Shown piece by piece: positions 23,931 through 32,512 of a stretch of DNA of 54,320 nt. The notes under the pieces are model-generated. The model saw only the letters and a program-made list of their open reading frames with translations, was not told the DNA's origin and made no database searches. The stretch's first letter is position 1. Every line of letters starts with the position of its first letter. Source of the stretch: JBBRBB01 sp038206235 (GTDB taxonomy: Bacteria > Bacteroidota > Bacteroidia > Chitinophagales > Chitinophagaceae). Position numbers and translations under genes: made by a program. The DNA is taken from contig JBBRBB010000028.1 in NCBI GenBank assembly GCA_038206235.1, positions 1 to 54,320 on the forward strand, in the 5' to 3' direction.

Positions 23931-25358
23931 TTAAAATTTCATTTCATTTAATATTTCATCTAATCTGATTGTTGCAAAGGCAGTGGCAGAATCAGATACT
24001 GCATAAGGAATAATCAATTGTTCGCCATGAAGCATAAAGCCGCAGGTATAAACAACATTAGGAACATAACCTTCCCGTTCTGATTCATCTGCTTCAATAA
24101 GTGGTTTATCTAACCTGCCTATGATGCGGGAAGGATCATGCAGATCAAGCAAGATGGCGCTTATAACATACGTACGCATTACACCTACTCCATGCGTAAG
24201 CAACAGCCATCCTTTATCCGTTTTTACAGGTGAGCCGCAATTACCTAATTGAACTAATTCCCATGTATAGCACGGCTCCATCAATACCTGAAAGCTGTCC
24301 CATTTATAAATATCTTCGGAAAACATGATGTTAATAGTTTCTCCACCCTGTCTTGAAATCATCACATATTTTCCATTTACTTTTTCAGGGAACAGTGCCA
24401 TGCCTTTATCAGATACTGCGTTACCATATAATGAACGAATCTTAAATACATGAAAGTCGCCTGTTTCTATTAGTTGAGTTTTGATATGTTTACCATCATA
24501 AGCAGTATAGGTACCATAATAACAACTTTGCTCTCCATCGCTAAACTTTACAAAACGCACATCCTCCATGCCCATGCGTTCCGCTTTTGCATTTGGAAAA
24601 ATTACTTTTTCATTAACAGGCAAATGATACGATGGTTCCAGCTCATAGTTTGTATCTAATATTGTTTCAAAAAAAGTAATGGAATCAATCATTCGGGGGT
24701 TATCAGATTGTATTGATTTGAAAACATGATTTGCTTCTGCTGCAGAAAAAGACTCTGGCAAAACATCCAGAATGCTTTCATCAAAATCTAGCTTTGACGC
24801 TGCACATTTGCGAATAAAATCCTTTGTATATTCTGTATCGCTTTTTTTTTGCAAAGCGGTAAAATAACCCGAGGCACTGTCCAGTGTAATATTAGTTTTA
24901 TTATCTACTATACCCGTTTGAAATACAATCGAAGAAATATGTCCCTCTCCGGTGGCTCGCAGGCTCATTATAAATCTTTGTTCGCCCAACTTCAGGAATT
25001 GCTGATCGGGATGAGGAACAATAGAAGGATTAAATAACGCCGCTGCCTGTATAGAATACTCCTTCGTGAAAAATGCGCCAAGCAATAATTTCTTTTTGGA
25101 AGATAAATGTATGAGACTGCTTTCATACTGATCCTCTATCCTGCTGAAGTGATTCAAAAAAACTCTTTCGATATTGCGATGACGACCTGCGAAATCCTTC
25201 ATAACTTTTTCCATACATCCATCTACATCCTCCTCCTTCAAATCTTCTACACGCTTAACAACATTCCTGATACGATTGTTTCCCGGCAAATACAAAAAAT
25301 ATGTTATCACTTTTTTTGAAGAAGCATGTAACCGGATAGAATTTTTAGTGATATTCAT
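23931..25358 (-). CDS. Second GH130-like glycosidase/phosphorylase
   Basis: The protein has 475 residues with a GH130-type propeller in the second half: FPNAKAERMGMEDVRFV (the GxED block), KYVMISRQGGETINIMFSED, LGNCGSPVKTDKGWLLLTHGVG and LDLHDPSRIIGRLDKPLIEA. The N-terminal 200 residues are an extra helical region. There is no signal peptide. Only about a third of the length aligns by eye with the 377-residue neighbour, so the two are different GH130 subfamilies. It precedes the lipoprotein gene and follows the permeases, consistent with breakdown of an imported manno-oligosaccharide (inference). Confidence 0.85.
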   Translation of the reverse strand: MNITKNSIRLHASSKKVITYFLYLPGNNRIRNVVKRVEDLKEEDVDGCMEKVMKDFAGRHRNIERVFLNHFSRIEDQYESSLIHLSSKKKLLLGAFFTKEYSIQAAALFNPSIVPHPDQQFLKLGEQRFIMSLRATGEGHISSIVFQTGIVDNKTNITLDSASGYFTALQKKSDTEYTKDFIRKCAASKLDFDESILDVLPESFSAAEANHVFKSIQSDNPRMIDSITFFETILDTNYELEPSYHLPVNEKVIFPNAKAERMGMEDVRFVKFSDGEQSCYYGTYTAYDGKHIKTQLIETGDFHVFKIRSLYGNAVSDKGMALFPEKVNGKYVMISRQGGETINIMFSEDIYKWDSFQVLMEPCYTWELVQLGNCGSPVKTDKGWLLLTHGVGVMRTYVISAILLDLHDPSRIIGRLDKPLIEADESEREGYVPNVVYTCGFMLHGEQLIIPYAVSDSATAFATIRLDEILNEMKF

Positions 25359-25382
25359 TAATTAAATTCTTTAAGTTTATTG

Positions 25383-25506
25383 CCCTGTCCTTTAGGGCAG
25401 GGATACAAATTCTAAACATTTTTCGGGCTTTAGCCCAATCTTTCTTATTATTTGGCTAAAGCCGAAACTAAAGATGCATTTAATTACCACGCCTTGAAAG
25501 GCGTGG
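25383..25506. repeat. Three hairpins between ABC permease and GH130 genes
   Basis: The interval 25359-25518 holds three inverted repeats: ccctgtcc/gggcaggg with one wobble (25383-25402), cgggctttagccca/tggctaaagccg (25424-25464) and ccacgcct-tgaa-aggcgtgg (25487-25506, perfect). They look like dispersed palindromic elements, and as RNA they could reduce or stabilise mRNA between the permease and GH130 genes. Confidence 0.75.
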
Positions 25507-25518
25507 CAATATGTATCA

Positions 25519-26346
25519 TCAATCTTTCAAACCAGTTGAAGCCATGCTTTGAATAAAGTATTTCTGGAAAAAAAGAAATGCAATCATCACCGGAAGCGCC
25601 AATAACACCGCTGCGGCAATCTTAACTCCTAATTGAGCATCTGCTCTTCCGCCTACGGCGAATAAGGTTACCAATTGCGGCATCGTCATTAATTGCTCAT
25701 TACGAATTACAATCAGCGGCCACAATACTTCATTCCATGAGCCAATAAACGTGAGAATAGCGACTGTTACCAATGTTGGCTTTATATTGGGCCATAGCAC
25801 CCTGAAAATAATTTCAAACTCATTGCAGCCATCAAGTCGTGCTGCATCAATCAAAGCCTGCGGTAAACCCTGGAAAGCCTGCCTAAACATAAGTATCGCA
25901 AATGCGCTAACCGAAAATGGAATAATGAGTGCAAGGAAAGTATCAACCAAATGCAAATTCACCATCGTAATATAATTAGGTATCAGCGTGATTTGAAAAG
26001 GCAGCGACATAGTGAAAACAATCACATAAAATATTAGCTGCCTTCCCCTGAATCTCATTTTTGCCAAAGCATATCCAACCATTGAACCCGTCATCATTAC
26101 TAATGCAGTAGTAAGAGTTGCTACGAATAAACTATTGATCAAGGAACGACCAATAGGAATTTTTTCAATCATTGTTTTAAAATTTCCCCATGTAGGATGC
26201 GAAGGCCATAAGCTCATTTTCCCAATCTCATTCATGGGTGCAAAAGCTGCGCCCATCATCCAGATAAAAGGATAAATGAATGATAATGCAGCTATCAGCA
26301 ATGCAGCATACATTAAAAATTTTCGAAGAGAAATTTTATCTTTCAT
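25519..26346 (-). CDS. Carbohydrate ABC transporter permease (MalG type)
   Basis: The protein has 275 residues with six predicted membrane helices. The coupling motif is DAARLDGCNEFEIIFRVLWPNIKPT, the EAA loop that contacts the ATPase, followed by the C-terminal SMASTGLKD tail common in MalG-like permeases. The N-terminal KFLMYAALLIAALSFIYPFIWM marks the first helix. It is 105 bp downstream of the MalF-type permease, with a repeat-rich gap between them. It belongs to the importer of the cluster. Confidence 0.93.
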   Translation of the reverse strand: MKDKISLRKFLMYAALLIAALSFIYPFIWMMGAAFAPMNEIGKMSLWPSHPTWGNFKTMIEKIPIGRSLINSLFVATLTTALVMMTGSMVGYALAKMRFRGRQLIFYVIVFTMSLPFQITLIPNYITMVNLHLVDTFLALIIPFSVSAFAILMFRQAFQGLPQALIDAARLDGCNEFEIIFRVLWPNIKPTLVTVAILTFIGSWNEVLWPLIVIRNEQLMTMPQLVTLFAVGGRADAQLGVKIAAAVLLALPVMIAFLFFQKYFIQSMASTGLKD

Positions 26347-26395
26347 CTGGTTTCAATTTTTTATACTCTTATAAAACCATTGCTGCATTGGCTTT

Positions 26396-26450
26396 TACAT
26401 TAGCACATTTGCACATCAGCATATTAGCATATTAGCACATTAGCACATTG
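26396..26450. repeat. Short tandem repeats, unit gcacatta/gcatatta
   Basis: Seven or eight imperfect copies of an eight- to nine-base unit (acattagc, gcatatta) lie in the gap between the two permease genes, ending right at the stop codon of the MalF-type permease. It is a microsatellite, not a CRISPR array: units are contiguous and have no spacers. Confidence 0.8.
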
Positions 26451-26451
26451 A

Positions 26452-27357
26452 TCAATCTTCCTTTTCAATAAACTTTTTTTGCAGCACTACTACCGTCATG
26501 ATTATTATAGCATAAAAAAATCCAAGTGTTGCTGAATATCCCATGTTATAATATTGAAAGGCCTGTTTATAAATGTAAAGTACTGCTGAAAGTGTTTGAT
26601 TCATTGGACCTCCGCCTGTCATAATATACGGCTCGATGAACAAAGAAAATCCGCCGATGGTTGATAATATTACCACCATGAAAATTGTTGGATTTATCAT
26701 AGGCAATGTGATGTGATAAAACTGCTGCCATCGTGTGGCTCCTTCCAGTTTCGCTGCCTCATAATATTGCGGAGGCACTGTTTGCAAACCAACCAAAAAA
26801 AGAATAACATATAAACCGACATTCTTCCATGTAGCCATTATAGCAATAGAATAAATAGCAATATCAGGATTCACCAGCCATCCTATTTTTTGCAAACCAA
26901 CGGATACAAGAGAGCGATTGATTAATCCTGCATCAAAGCCCAATAATTGCTGCCATAATATAGTGATGACTACGCCTGAGACAATCACAGGCATAAAAAA
27001 AGATGCCCTGAAAAAAGAGACGGCTCTTATCTTCTGGTTAAGTAATTGCGCTAAGAACAAAGAAACAATCAATTGAAGCGGAATGTGCACCAATAAAAAC
27101 TTCACCGTATTCCAAATGGCTGTCCAAAATAATCTATCATGAAATAAGCGTGTATAATTATCTGTACCTATGAAATGCATAGGCGCAATAATGTTCCATT
27201 TGTTGAAGGTGAGGAAAAAACAAAACAGCACAGGAAACAAAATAAACACAATTAGAAATAACAGGTATGGTGATACCAGCACATAAGGCAATATTTTTTT
27301 ACGCTGAAACAAGGGCTTTTTTTCCCGATTATTTTGTACTGTAAGAGCTGTATCCAT
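26452..27357 (-). CDS. Carbohydrate ABC transporter permease (MalF/UgpA type)
   Basis: The protein has 301 residues with six membrane helices. The N-terminal leader (about 30 residues) is polar, and the first helix is LPYVLVSPYLLFLIVFILFP. The EAA loop is YYEAAKLEGATRWQQFYHITLPMINPT. It forms a heterodimer with the MalG-type partner downstream. It starts 12 bp after the oxidoreductase stop codon, so the genes are an operon. Confidence 0.93.
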   Translation of the reverse strand: MDTALTVQNNREKKPLFQRKKILPYVLVSPYLLFLIVFILFPVLFCFFLTFNKWNIIAPMHFIGTDNYTRLFHDRLFWTAIWNTVKFLLVHIPLQLIVSLFLAQLLNQKIRAVSFFRASFFMPVIVSGVVITILWQQLLGFDAGLINRSLVSVGLQKIGWLVNPDIAIYSIAIMATWKNVGLYVILFLVGLQTVPPQYYEAAKLEGATRWQQFYHITLPMINPTIFMVVILSTIGGFSLFIEPYIMTGGGPMNQTLSAVLYIYKQAFQYYNMGYSATLGFFYAIIIMTVVVLQKKFIEKED

Positions 27358-27369
27358 TTCAATTTAAAA

Positions 27370-28488
27370 TTAAAATTGTTGCGCTAACCGGGTTGCTTCT
27401 TCTGCTGTCTTTAATGATGTTATTGCATTCGTGTGGTCAATAATGCGAACATGTTTGCGATCTTTTATCCACTTCCATTGATCAGCGATCATTGCTGTGA
27501 GCATTTGCTGGTAACGATGCTGCTTTTCCAAAACATTTCCATATTCTATTGTTACATGATCATCAAATATTATTTCAGAAAATCTTCCTTTTACATTTTG
27601 CGTCTGTGAATATGATTCGCTGTGGTATTGAATTGAAAAATCTATCAGTAATTCACAAAGCCTTTCTAATTGTTTTTTTTGAAACAATCCATGCAATCTC
27701 ATTTTTACAGGAATCCATTCGTATAAAGTTATATCTCCATATTCAAACTGCAATCTCATTTCCTGCCTGTCTAATATTTTCGGTTGATCAAACCCATGAT
27801 AAAAATTTACGATTCCCTCTTTATAAAGTACCGTTGCCTGCACCCGGTCATTGATCTTTTCATTAACTGAAAAACGTTGCAATTGCAATGCACTCACTAC
27901 TTTCCCCTCACCCAGCCAGCCTGAAAACATGTCGAAAAAATGAACTCCATGTTCTATGAATATGCCACCGCTTTTTGTTTCGTCCCAAAACCAATGATTG
28001 CAATCAAGATTTTCATCACTCGCATAATTCTCAAAAAATCCATGCAGAAAATTGCCAAGTAATTTTTCATCCACAATATTTTTTACAATTGCATATAACG
28101 GATTATATCGCTGCATCAGGTTAACTGCATAAAGGAGTTGAACAGATGCAGCAAGTGCTGCTATTTCTTCTGCTTCATTTACACATAAAGCAGCAGGCTT
28201 TTCACAGATCACATGCTTCCCTGCAATCAATGCCATTTTTGATTGCTGATAATGTAAGAACGGAGGCGTGGCAATGTATATAAGATCAATGTTTGTATCT
28301 TTTAAAAGTGTTTCATAATCCGCATATACTTTTGCATTGAATTCTGAAGCCAATTCATCAGCAGCATTTTCATTGATGTCAGTTACAGCAGCAATATTTA
28401 ACCCTGTTACTTTTAAAAATGCGTTTGCTGCAAAGTGAGCAAAACCTCCGGCGCCTATAATTCCGATATGTAAATTTTTATTGTTCAA
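27370..28488 (-). CDS. Gfo/Idh/MocA-family NAD(P)-dependent oxidoreductase
   Basis: The protein has 372 residues. The N-terminal Rossmann site is IGIIGAGGFAHFAANAF, followed by the EKPAAL motif (CEKPAALCVNEAEEI) that holds the family's catalytic Lys. The C-terminal alpha/beta domain contains HNWF-like HWFWDETKSGGIFIEHGVHFFD, with the GG..EHG.H motif where His acts in catalysis. Such enzymes oxidise or reduce sugars or inositols. It stands between the binding lipoprotein and the permeases in the sugar operon and probably modifies the imported sugar. The exact substrate is not deducible. Confidence 0.92.
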   Translation of the reverse strand: MNNKNLHIGIIGAGGFAHFAANAFLKVTGLNIAAVTDINENAADELASEFNAKVYADYETLLKDTNIDLIYIATPPFLHYQQSKMALIAGKHVICEKPAALCVNEAEEIAALAASVQLLYAVNLMQRYNPLYAIVKNIVDEKLLGNFLHGFFENYASDENLDCNHWFWDETKSGGIFIEHGVHFFDMFSGWLGEGKVVSALQLQRFSVNEKINDRVQATVLYKEGIVNFYHGFDQPKILDRQEMRLQFEYGDITLYEWIPVKMRLHGLFQKKQLERLCELLIDFSIQYHSESYSQTQNVKGRFSEIIFDDHVTIEYGNVLEKQHRYQQMLTAMIADQWKWIKDRKHVRIIDHTNAITSLKTAEEATRLAQQF

Positions 28489-28510
28489 ACGTGAGTTTTG
28501 AGTTTTATTT

Positions 28511-28605
28511 TACCACATAAGAATCATAGAAACATAGGTTGCACATAGACTTTTGAATGTTCACCGTGTGCTTTATCTATGTGCTTTATGTGCCTATGTG
28601 GTGAA
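28511..28605. repeat. Imperfect inverted repeat (accacataag...ctatgtggtg)
   Basis: The 148-bp gap between the binding-protein gene and the oxidoreductase contains taccacataag...catagaaacatagg facing cctatgtgcttt...tgcctatgtggtg. The two halves are near reverse complements and built from an acatag-like unit, a dispersed repeat of a kind seen in Bacteroidota. Confidence 0.6.
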
Positions 28606-28636
28606 TATAAGGGTGCATAAATTATCAGGCAGTTTA

Positions 28637-29947
28637 TCACTTCCCTTTAGGTGATGGTGCATTAGCATCAAGCAATAAATTAACTGATGCCTCTGCGTCC
28701 TGTATTGCTTTTTCAGGTGTTTTTTTTCCGTAAATAACACAGGCTGCATACTCCTGTGAAATAATATCCAGCACTTCAACAATCACTTCGCAATTATCAA
28801 CACCTTTCACAAATGACACCTGTTTTGCAAATGGCAGCAGCATAGGATTTTGCTTAAAAAAGTCGTTGTAAAAAATATCTGCAGCCAGATTTTTTCTGTA
28901 TGGCAACTCACCTGTTACAGTTAACAATTTCAAGTCTCCCGGTTTATCAACGAGTGTTTGAATAAACTTCCATGCTTCCTCCGGATGTTTGCATGTATTG
29001 AACACAACAATATTTTTTGGATCAGCATACGTGTAAAGGGGACCTGCATGATCATCGGGAACAGGTATTGGAAAATAATCAAATCCGAAATTTCTGCCGG
29101 GTATGCTCAATAAAAAATTTATTTCCCAGGGGCCGGTGAATTTTGTAACGATCTGCTGAGTAACAAACGGATCATTGGCAGCTTGTAAATTTTCTCTTGT
29201 AAAATATCCATTCGTATAAAGGGTTTGCAGGAAACGAAAAACTTCAATGGCATATTTATTATTAAACGCTGCTTTATTATTTACGATTAATGGTGCACCG
29301 CCGGAAGCAGCGAGATACAAAGGATAAAAATTAAAAAGACGCTCATACCATATCTCTTTTACAGCAGTATAACCAAACCATTTTTGCGTTCCATTTTTTT
29401 TGCTGTTGTTTTTAAAAGTTTCGGCTTCGCTCAGGTAGGTGCTATATGTTTTTGGCAGATCAGTAATGCCATTTTCTGTAAAAAGATTTTTATTATAGAT
29501 AGTCATGAAGGGATTTACTTTCCACGGCACCTGATAAATGTGCCCATCAATGGAGGTAATTTCTTTAATAACGGTGCTGTCGCACCGCTCATGAATAAAT
29601 TGCAGAAAACCTTTTAACGTATCCAGCGGAATTAAAACACCTGCACGTGCATACATCTCCACATTCCCCTGCCACATGTTGGCATAAATATCAGGAGTAG
29701 TTTTTCCTACCACCGCAGCAAGGATAACTTCTTCACTGGATTGCCCTTCCGGCACGGGTTGTATGTGAATAGTATTAGCGGTGTGTTGATTATTCCATAC
29801 TTCAGTTTGTGTGGTACAGAAACTTATTTCTCTTGGATTATTTGAGCACCAGAAAAGTAATTGGTTATTTTTTTCTTCCCGTGTTTTACAAGCAGTGAGA
29901 AGAAAAAAAGCAATTAAAATAATATATAAACGTAAAGAGAGAAACAT
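28637..29947 (-). CDS. Sugar ABC transporter substrate-binding lipoprotein
   Basis: The protein has 436 residues. A signal peptide ends in LLTAC, a lipobox, so it is a lipoprotein facing the periplasm. It has the extracellular solute-binding type 1 fold: VVGKTTPDIYANMWQGNVEMYARAGVLIPLD, IDGHIYQVPWKVNPFMTIYNKNLF and KFTGPWEINFLL. The final segment CKHPEEAWKFIQTL is typical. It is the first gene of the leftward operon and should define substrate range. It is separated from the upstream LamG gene by a terminator and repeats, so it has its own promoter. Confidence 0.9.
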   Translation of the reverse strand: MFLSLRLYIILIAFFLLTACKTREEKNNQLLFWCSNNPREISFCTTQTEVWNNQHTANTIHIQPVPEGQSSEEVILAAVVGKTTPDIYANMWQGNVEMYARAGVLIPLDTLKGFLQFIHERCDSTVIKEITSIDGHIYQVPWKVNPFMTIYNKNLFTENGITDLPKTYSTYLSEAETFKNNSKKNGTQKWFGYTAVKEIWYERLFNFYPLYLAASGGAPLIVNNKAAFNNKYAIEVFRFLQTLYTNGYFTRENLQAANDPFVTQQIVTKFTGPWEINFLLSIPGRNFGFDYFPIPVPDDHAGPLYTYADPKNIVVFNTCKHPEEAWKFIQTLVDKPGDLKLLTVTGELPYRKNLAADIFYNDFFKQNPMLLPFAKQVSFVKGVDNCEVIVEVLDIISQEYAACVIYGKKTPEKAIQDAEASVNLLLDANAPSPKGK

Positions 29948-30021
29948 AAGGCGAGGTTCAACCAGTTAATGCAATGTCAACCAGCTTCCAAAGATAATTA
30001 TCAATGAGAAAAAAGCTTTAC

Positions 30022-30058
30022 AAAAAAACCCCGCACGTCCATTGTGGCTGTGGGAGTT
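30022..30058 (-). terminator. Rho-independent terminator downstream of the LamG gene
   Basis: On the minus strand, AAACTCCCAC pairs with GTG(C)GGGGTTT, leaving a loop of about 13 bases, followed by a run of T. It lies 150 bp after the end of the leftward 300-residue LamG gene and before the binding-protein gene, so it separates two transcription units. Confidence 0.65.
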
Positions 30059-30092
30059 TCTTAATATTGTCATGTCAACTTTAAATTGTCAC

Positions 30093-30199
30093 TTGCCACA
30101 AAGACGCAAAGGCACTAAGAATCACTGCCTTTAGATAAACAACTTTGTGTCTTTGTGCCCGCCCGGATGAACCGTTCGGAGGGGCCTTCGTGGCGACAA
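30093..30199. repeat. Nested inverted repeat between LamG and binding-protein genes
   Basis: The outer arms are gccacaaagacgcaaaggcac and the related run tttgtgtctttgtg ... ccttcgtggcgaca. Within the right arm sits a second palindrome, cccgcccgg-atgaa-ccgttcggagggg. The arrangement looks like one dispersed palindrome inserted into another. The remainder of 29948-30205 holds no gene. Confidence 0.6.
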
Positions 30200-30205
30200 A
30201 TCAAA

Positions 30206-31105
30206 TTAAAGAGTCTTTTGATTATTATAAATTAATTTCACCTGATGTGCAGTCAATGGTGCATTAAAAAACATAACATCATCCATATCTCCCGTAAAAA
30301 ATCCACCATAATTTACAAAAAATCTTCCTGTACCATCATCAACAGTTACATATTTATTAGTAGGCAGGTCCTGTCCTATAACAAAATTAATGGGATTAGC
30401 AGCAATTGAAAGCGCTGTACCAGGTGTATTAGTCCACGATTTTACTAAATCACCATTTATGTAGAAATCCATTTCACCAGGTTTAAAAGTAACAGCCACA
30501 TGATACCAAACTTCATTATTTAATATAGCAGTTTCATCATCACGGTCATAATAAACTGTGTCTGAACCAACTACTGCTTTTACAGTGTAGAATATTTTGT
30601 TCTGACTCTGGTATTGCAGCTTATACCCATTCCAGCGATTCATTGCTACTAAATAATAACTATCGGTATTTAATGTTCTGCCCAAAAGCTGTTTTTTTGA
30701 CCAAAGACTGATTGTCATTTGTTTTGGATTAAGGTTTTTAGTATAGGGAACTTCTATATTTCCGCCTTTATCAAAATGATAGCACATATTAGCACGGCCA
30801 AAACGGTCAGATGTAAGAACCGGAATACCTGCTCCAAAATAAGCATGGCCCCTTTTAACTGTTCCATTGTTACCCCTGCCGGATGCATCATTTGGATTAC
30901 CATTGAATTTCCAAAAGCCTATAAGATGAGGCACTACTGTTGCATCGTAACTGCTTTTTTCAGTTGCCGCTTTTGCCTGTAGTTCCGCATTGTTGTCAGG
31001 TGCGGGTGTGGAATCTTTTTTGCATGAAGCGAAAATTATTCCCAGTAACAAACTCCAAAGTAGTGAAGTTTTTAAAGATTTAAAACGGAGAATTGAGCGT
31101 GTCAT
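30206..31105 (-). CDS. LamG/concanavalin-like lipoprotein, short paralogue
   Basis: I choose the Met in MTRSILRFK as start (299 residues), giving a signal peptide with the lipobox FASC; an earlier Met would add 16 residues before it. The domain from about residue 65 is a LamG-type jelly roll: GFWKFNGNPNDASGRGNNGTVKRG, CYHFDKGGNIEVPY, MTISLWSKKQLLG, WYHVAVTF and DFYINGDLVKSW, ending in QVKLIYNNQKTL. It probably binds a glycan at the cell surface. It resembles the longer LamG protein upstream, from which it differs mainly by lacking the FIVAR-type segment. It has a terminator behind and ahead of it. Confidence 0.85.
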   Translation of the reverse strand: MTRSILRFKSLKTSLLWSLLLGIIFASCKKDSTPAPDNNAELQAKAATEKSSYDATVVPHLIGFWKFNGNPNDASGRGNNGTVKRGHAYFGAGIPVLTSDRFGRANMCYHFDKGGNIEVPYTKNLNPKQMTISLWSKKQLLGRTLNTDSYYLVAMNRWNGYKLQYQSQNKIFYTVKAVVGSDTVYYDRDDETAILNNEVWYHVAVTFKPGEMDFYINGDLVKSWTNTPGTALSIAANPINFVIGQDLPTNKYVTVDDGTGRFFVNYGGFFTGDMDDVMFFNAPLTAHQVKLIYNNQKTL

Positions 31106-31204
31106 GATAAGTAGATTTTTAAATTTTATAAATGGAAGTATGTTCCCATCCAAAGCTTTATTTCTGTAATATTCGATTTACAGAATTGCCCTTCAGAATG
31201 AGTT

Positions 31205-31245
31205 ATACCGATACGGTATCTGTAATAGTCTCCCGCCAAGCGGGA
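31205..31245. repeat. Two small palindromes between LamG genes
   Basis: The 31106-31397 interval contains ataccg-ata-cggtat (31205-31219) and tcccgc-caa-gcggga (31231-31245), both perfect. They look like the dispersed palindromes seen elsewhere in the window. Function unknown; no gene is visible here. Confidence 0.7.
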
Positions 31246-31339
31246 TCCTAGAACAGCTACTCTATCGGCATAATACAATTTTAATTTGGACTAAATTTTA
31301 TTAAATATTGGTATTAAAATAATTTCAAAACAAGGGTTT

Positions 31340-31380
31340 AAAAAATCCCACAACATTTTGAATTTGCTGTGGGATTTTTT
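31340..31380. terminator. Strong bidirectional rho-independent terminator
   Basis: The arms aaaaaatcccaca and tgtgggatttttt are perfect 13-bp inverted repeats around a 15-base loop, with T-runs on both strands. It lies just downstream of the long LamG gene on the minus strand and should end the SusC/SusD transcript, so the short LamG gene needs its own promoter. Confidence 0.9.
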
Positions 31381-31397
31381 TTTATCAACCAAAACAA

Positions 31398-32477
31398 TTA
31401 AAGTGTTTTTTGATTGTCATAAATAGACATAACCTGTGGAGCAGTCAATACTATATTGTAAAACATTACATCGTCAATGTCTCCGGTAAAATATCCGCCA
31501 TAGTTTACATAGAAGGGATCGTTGCTGTCAAGAGAGTATTGATTAGTAGGCAGGTCCTGACCTATTACAAAATCAATAGGACTCGTTAAAGTTACAGGTG
31601 GGAAAGGTGTATCCGTATATGATTTTACCAAATCTCCATTTATATAAAAATTCATCGTACCCGCATTAAAAGTAACAACTACATGGTACCAAACTTCATT
31701 ATCTAATACAGTTGGATCACTATCTCTATCATAGTATGCTGAATCAGTACCATCTGAAGCCCTTACAGTAAAGAATATTTTGTTTTCACGCTGGTATTGC
31801 ACCTTATATCCATACCAACGCTTCAAAGACAGTAAAGTGTAAGTGTCTGTATTTACCGTTCTGCCCAATAGCTGCTTTTTACTCCAAAGACTAATCGTCA
31901 TCTGTTGCGGATTCAGTGCAATGTCATAAGGCACTTCTATATTTCCCCCCATGTCGAAATGATAACACATATTGGTCCGTCCAAAACGGTCAGCGGTAAG
32001 TGTTGGTGTTCCGGCTCCAAAATACGCATGTCCCTGTGTAATTGTTCCATCACGGCCATTTCCGGATGAGTCACTTGTATTACCATTCATTTTCCAAAAA
32101 CCCATAAGGTTAGCTGCTGAAATTTCAGTAATAAGATTTGCTCTATAAGTGCCCATAGCTGCACTAAGATTGGCAGTGGCACTGGTTACTTCCTGCTGTG
32201 TAGCGTTTGGATCTGCTAACACTGCATTTGCCGCATCTATTGCTGTTTGAAGAGCAGCTTTTGAGCCCACTACATACTGTCCGGGTTTTGTACCTTCCAC
32301 CGTTCCGTCATGTAATGACTGAGCTGCATTAATTGAATCCTGCAGGGCAGTTTTATCAACAGGTATCGGAGTTGGATTAGAATCTTTACTGCATGCGGCA
32401 AAAACCGCTATTGCCAATAAAAAAATCCAAAGCAGTGAACTTTTGAAAGATTTAAAACGAAGAATTGAGTGTGTCAT
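31398..32477 (-). CDS. LamG lipoprotein with a FIVAR-like N-terminal segment
   Basis: The protein has 359 residues with a lipobox (FAAC). Residues about 42-118 are an Ala-rich helical region (ALQDSINAAQSLHDGTV, then SKAALQTAIDAANAVLADPNAT) like FIVAR-type segments that often space surface domains. The LamG domain follows with the same landmarks as the short paralogue: CYHFDMGGNIEVPY, MTISLWSKKQLLG, WYHVVVTF, NFYINGDLVKSY. Being the third gene after SusC and SusD, it fits a surface glycan-binding protein of that locus. The two LamG genes arose by duplication. Confidence 0.88.
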   Translation of the reverse strand: MTHSILRFKSFKSSLLWIFLLAIAVFAACSKDSNPTPIPVDKTALQDSINAAQSLHDGTVEGTKPGQYVVGSKAALQTAIDAANAVLADPNATQQEVTSATANLSAAMGTYRANLITEISAANLMGFWKMNGNTSDSSGNGRDGTITQGHAYFGAGTPTLTADRFGRTNMCYHFDMGGNIEVPYDIALNPQQMTISLWSKKQLLGRTVNTDTYTLLSLKRWYGYKVQYQRENKIFFTVRASDGTDSAYYDRDSDPTVLDNEVWYHVVVTFNAGTMNFYINGDLVKSYTDTPFPPVTLTSPIDFVIGQDLPTNQYSLDSNDPFYVNYGGYFTGDIDDVMFYNIVLTAPQVMSIYDNQKTL

Positions 32478-32512
32478 GATAGTTAAATTTTTATGATTAT
32501 TTAAAAAGTTGA

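Noticed and set aside
26396..26450. Regular repeats between permease genes as a possible CRISPR array
   Set aside because: The units are 8-9 bases and contiguous, without spacers, and no cas gene is in the window.
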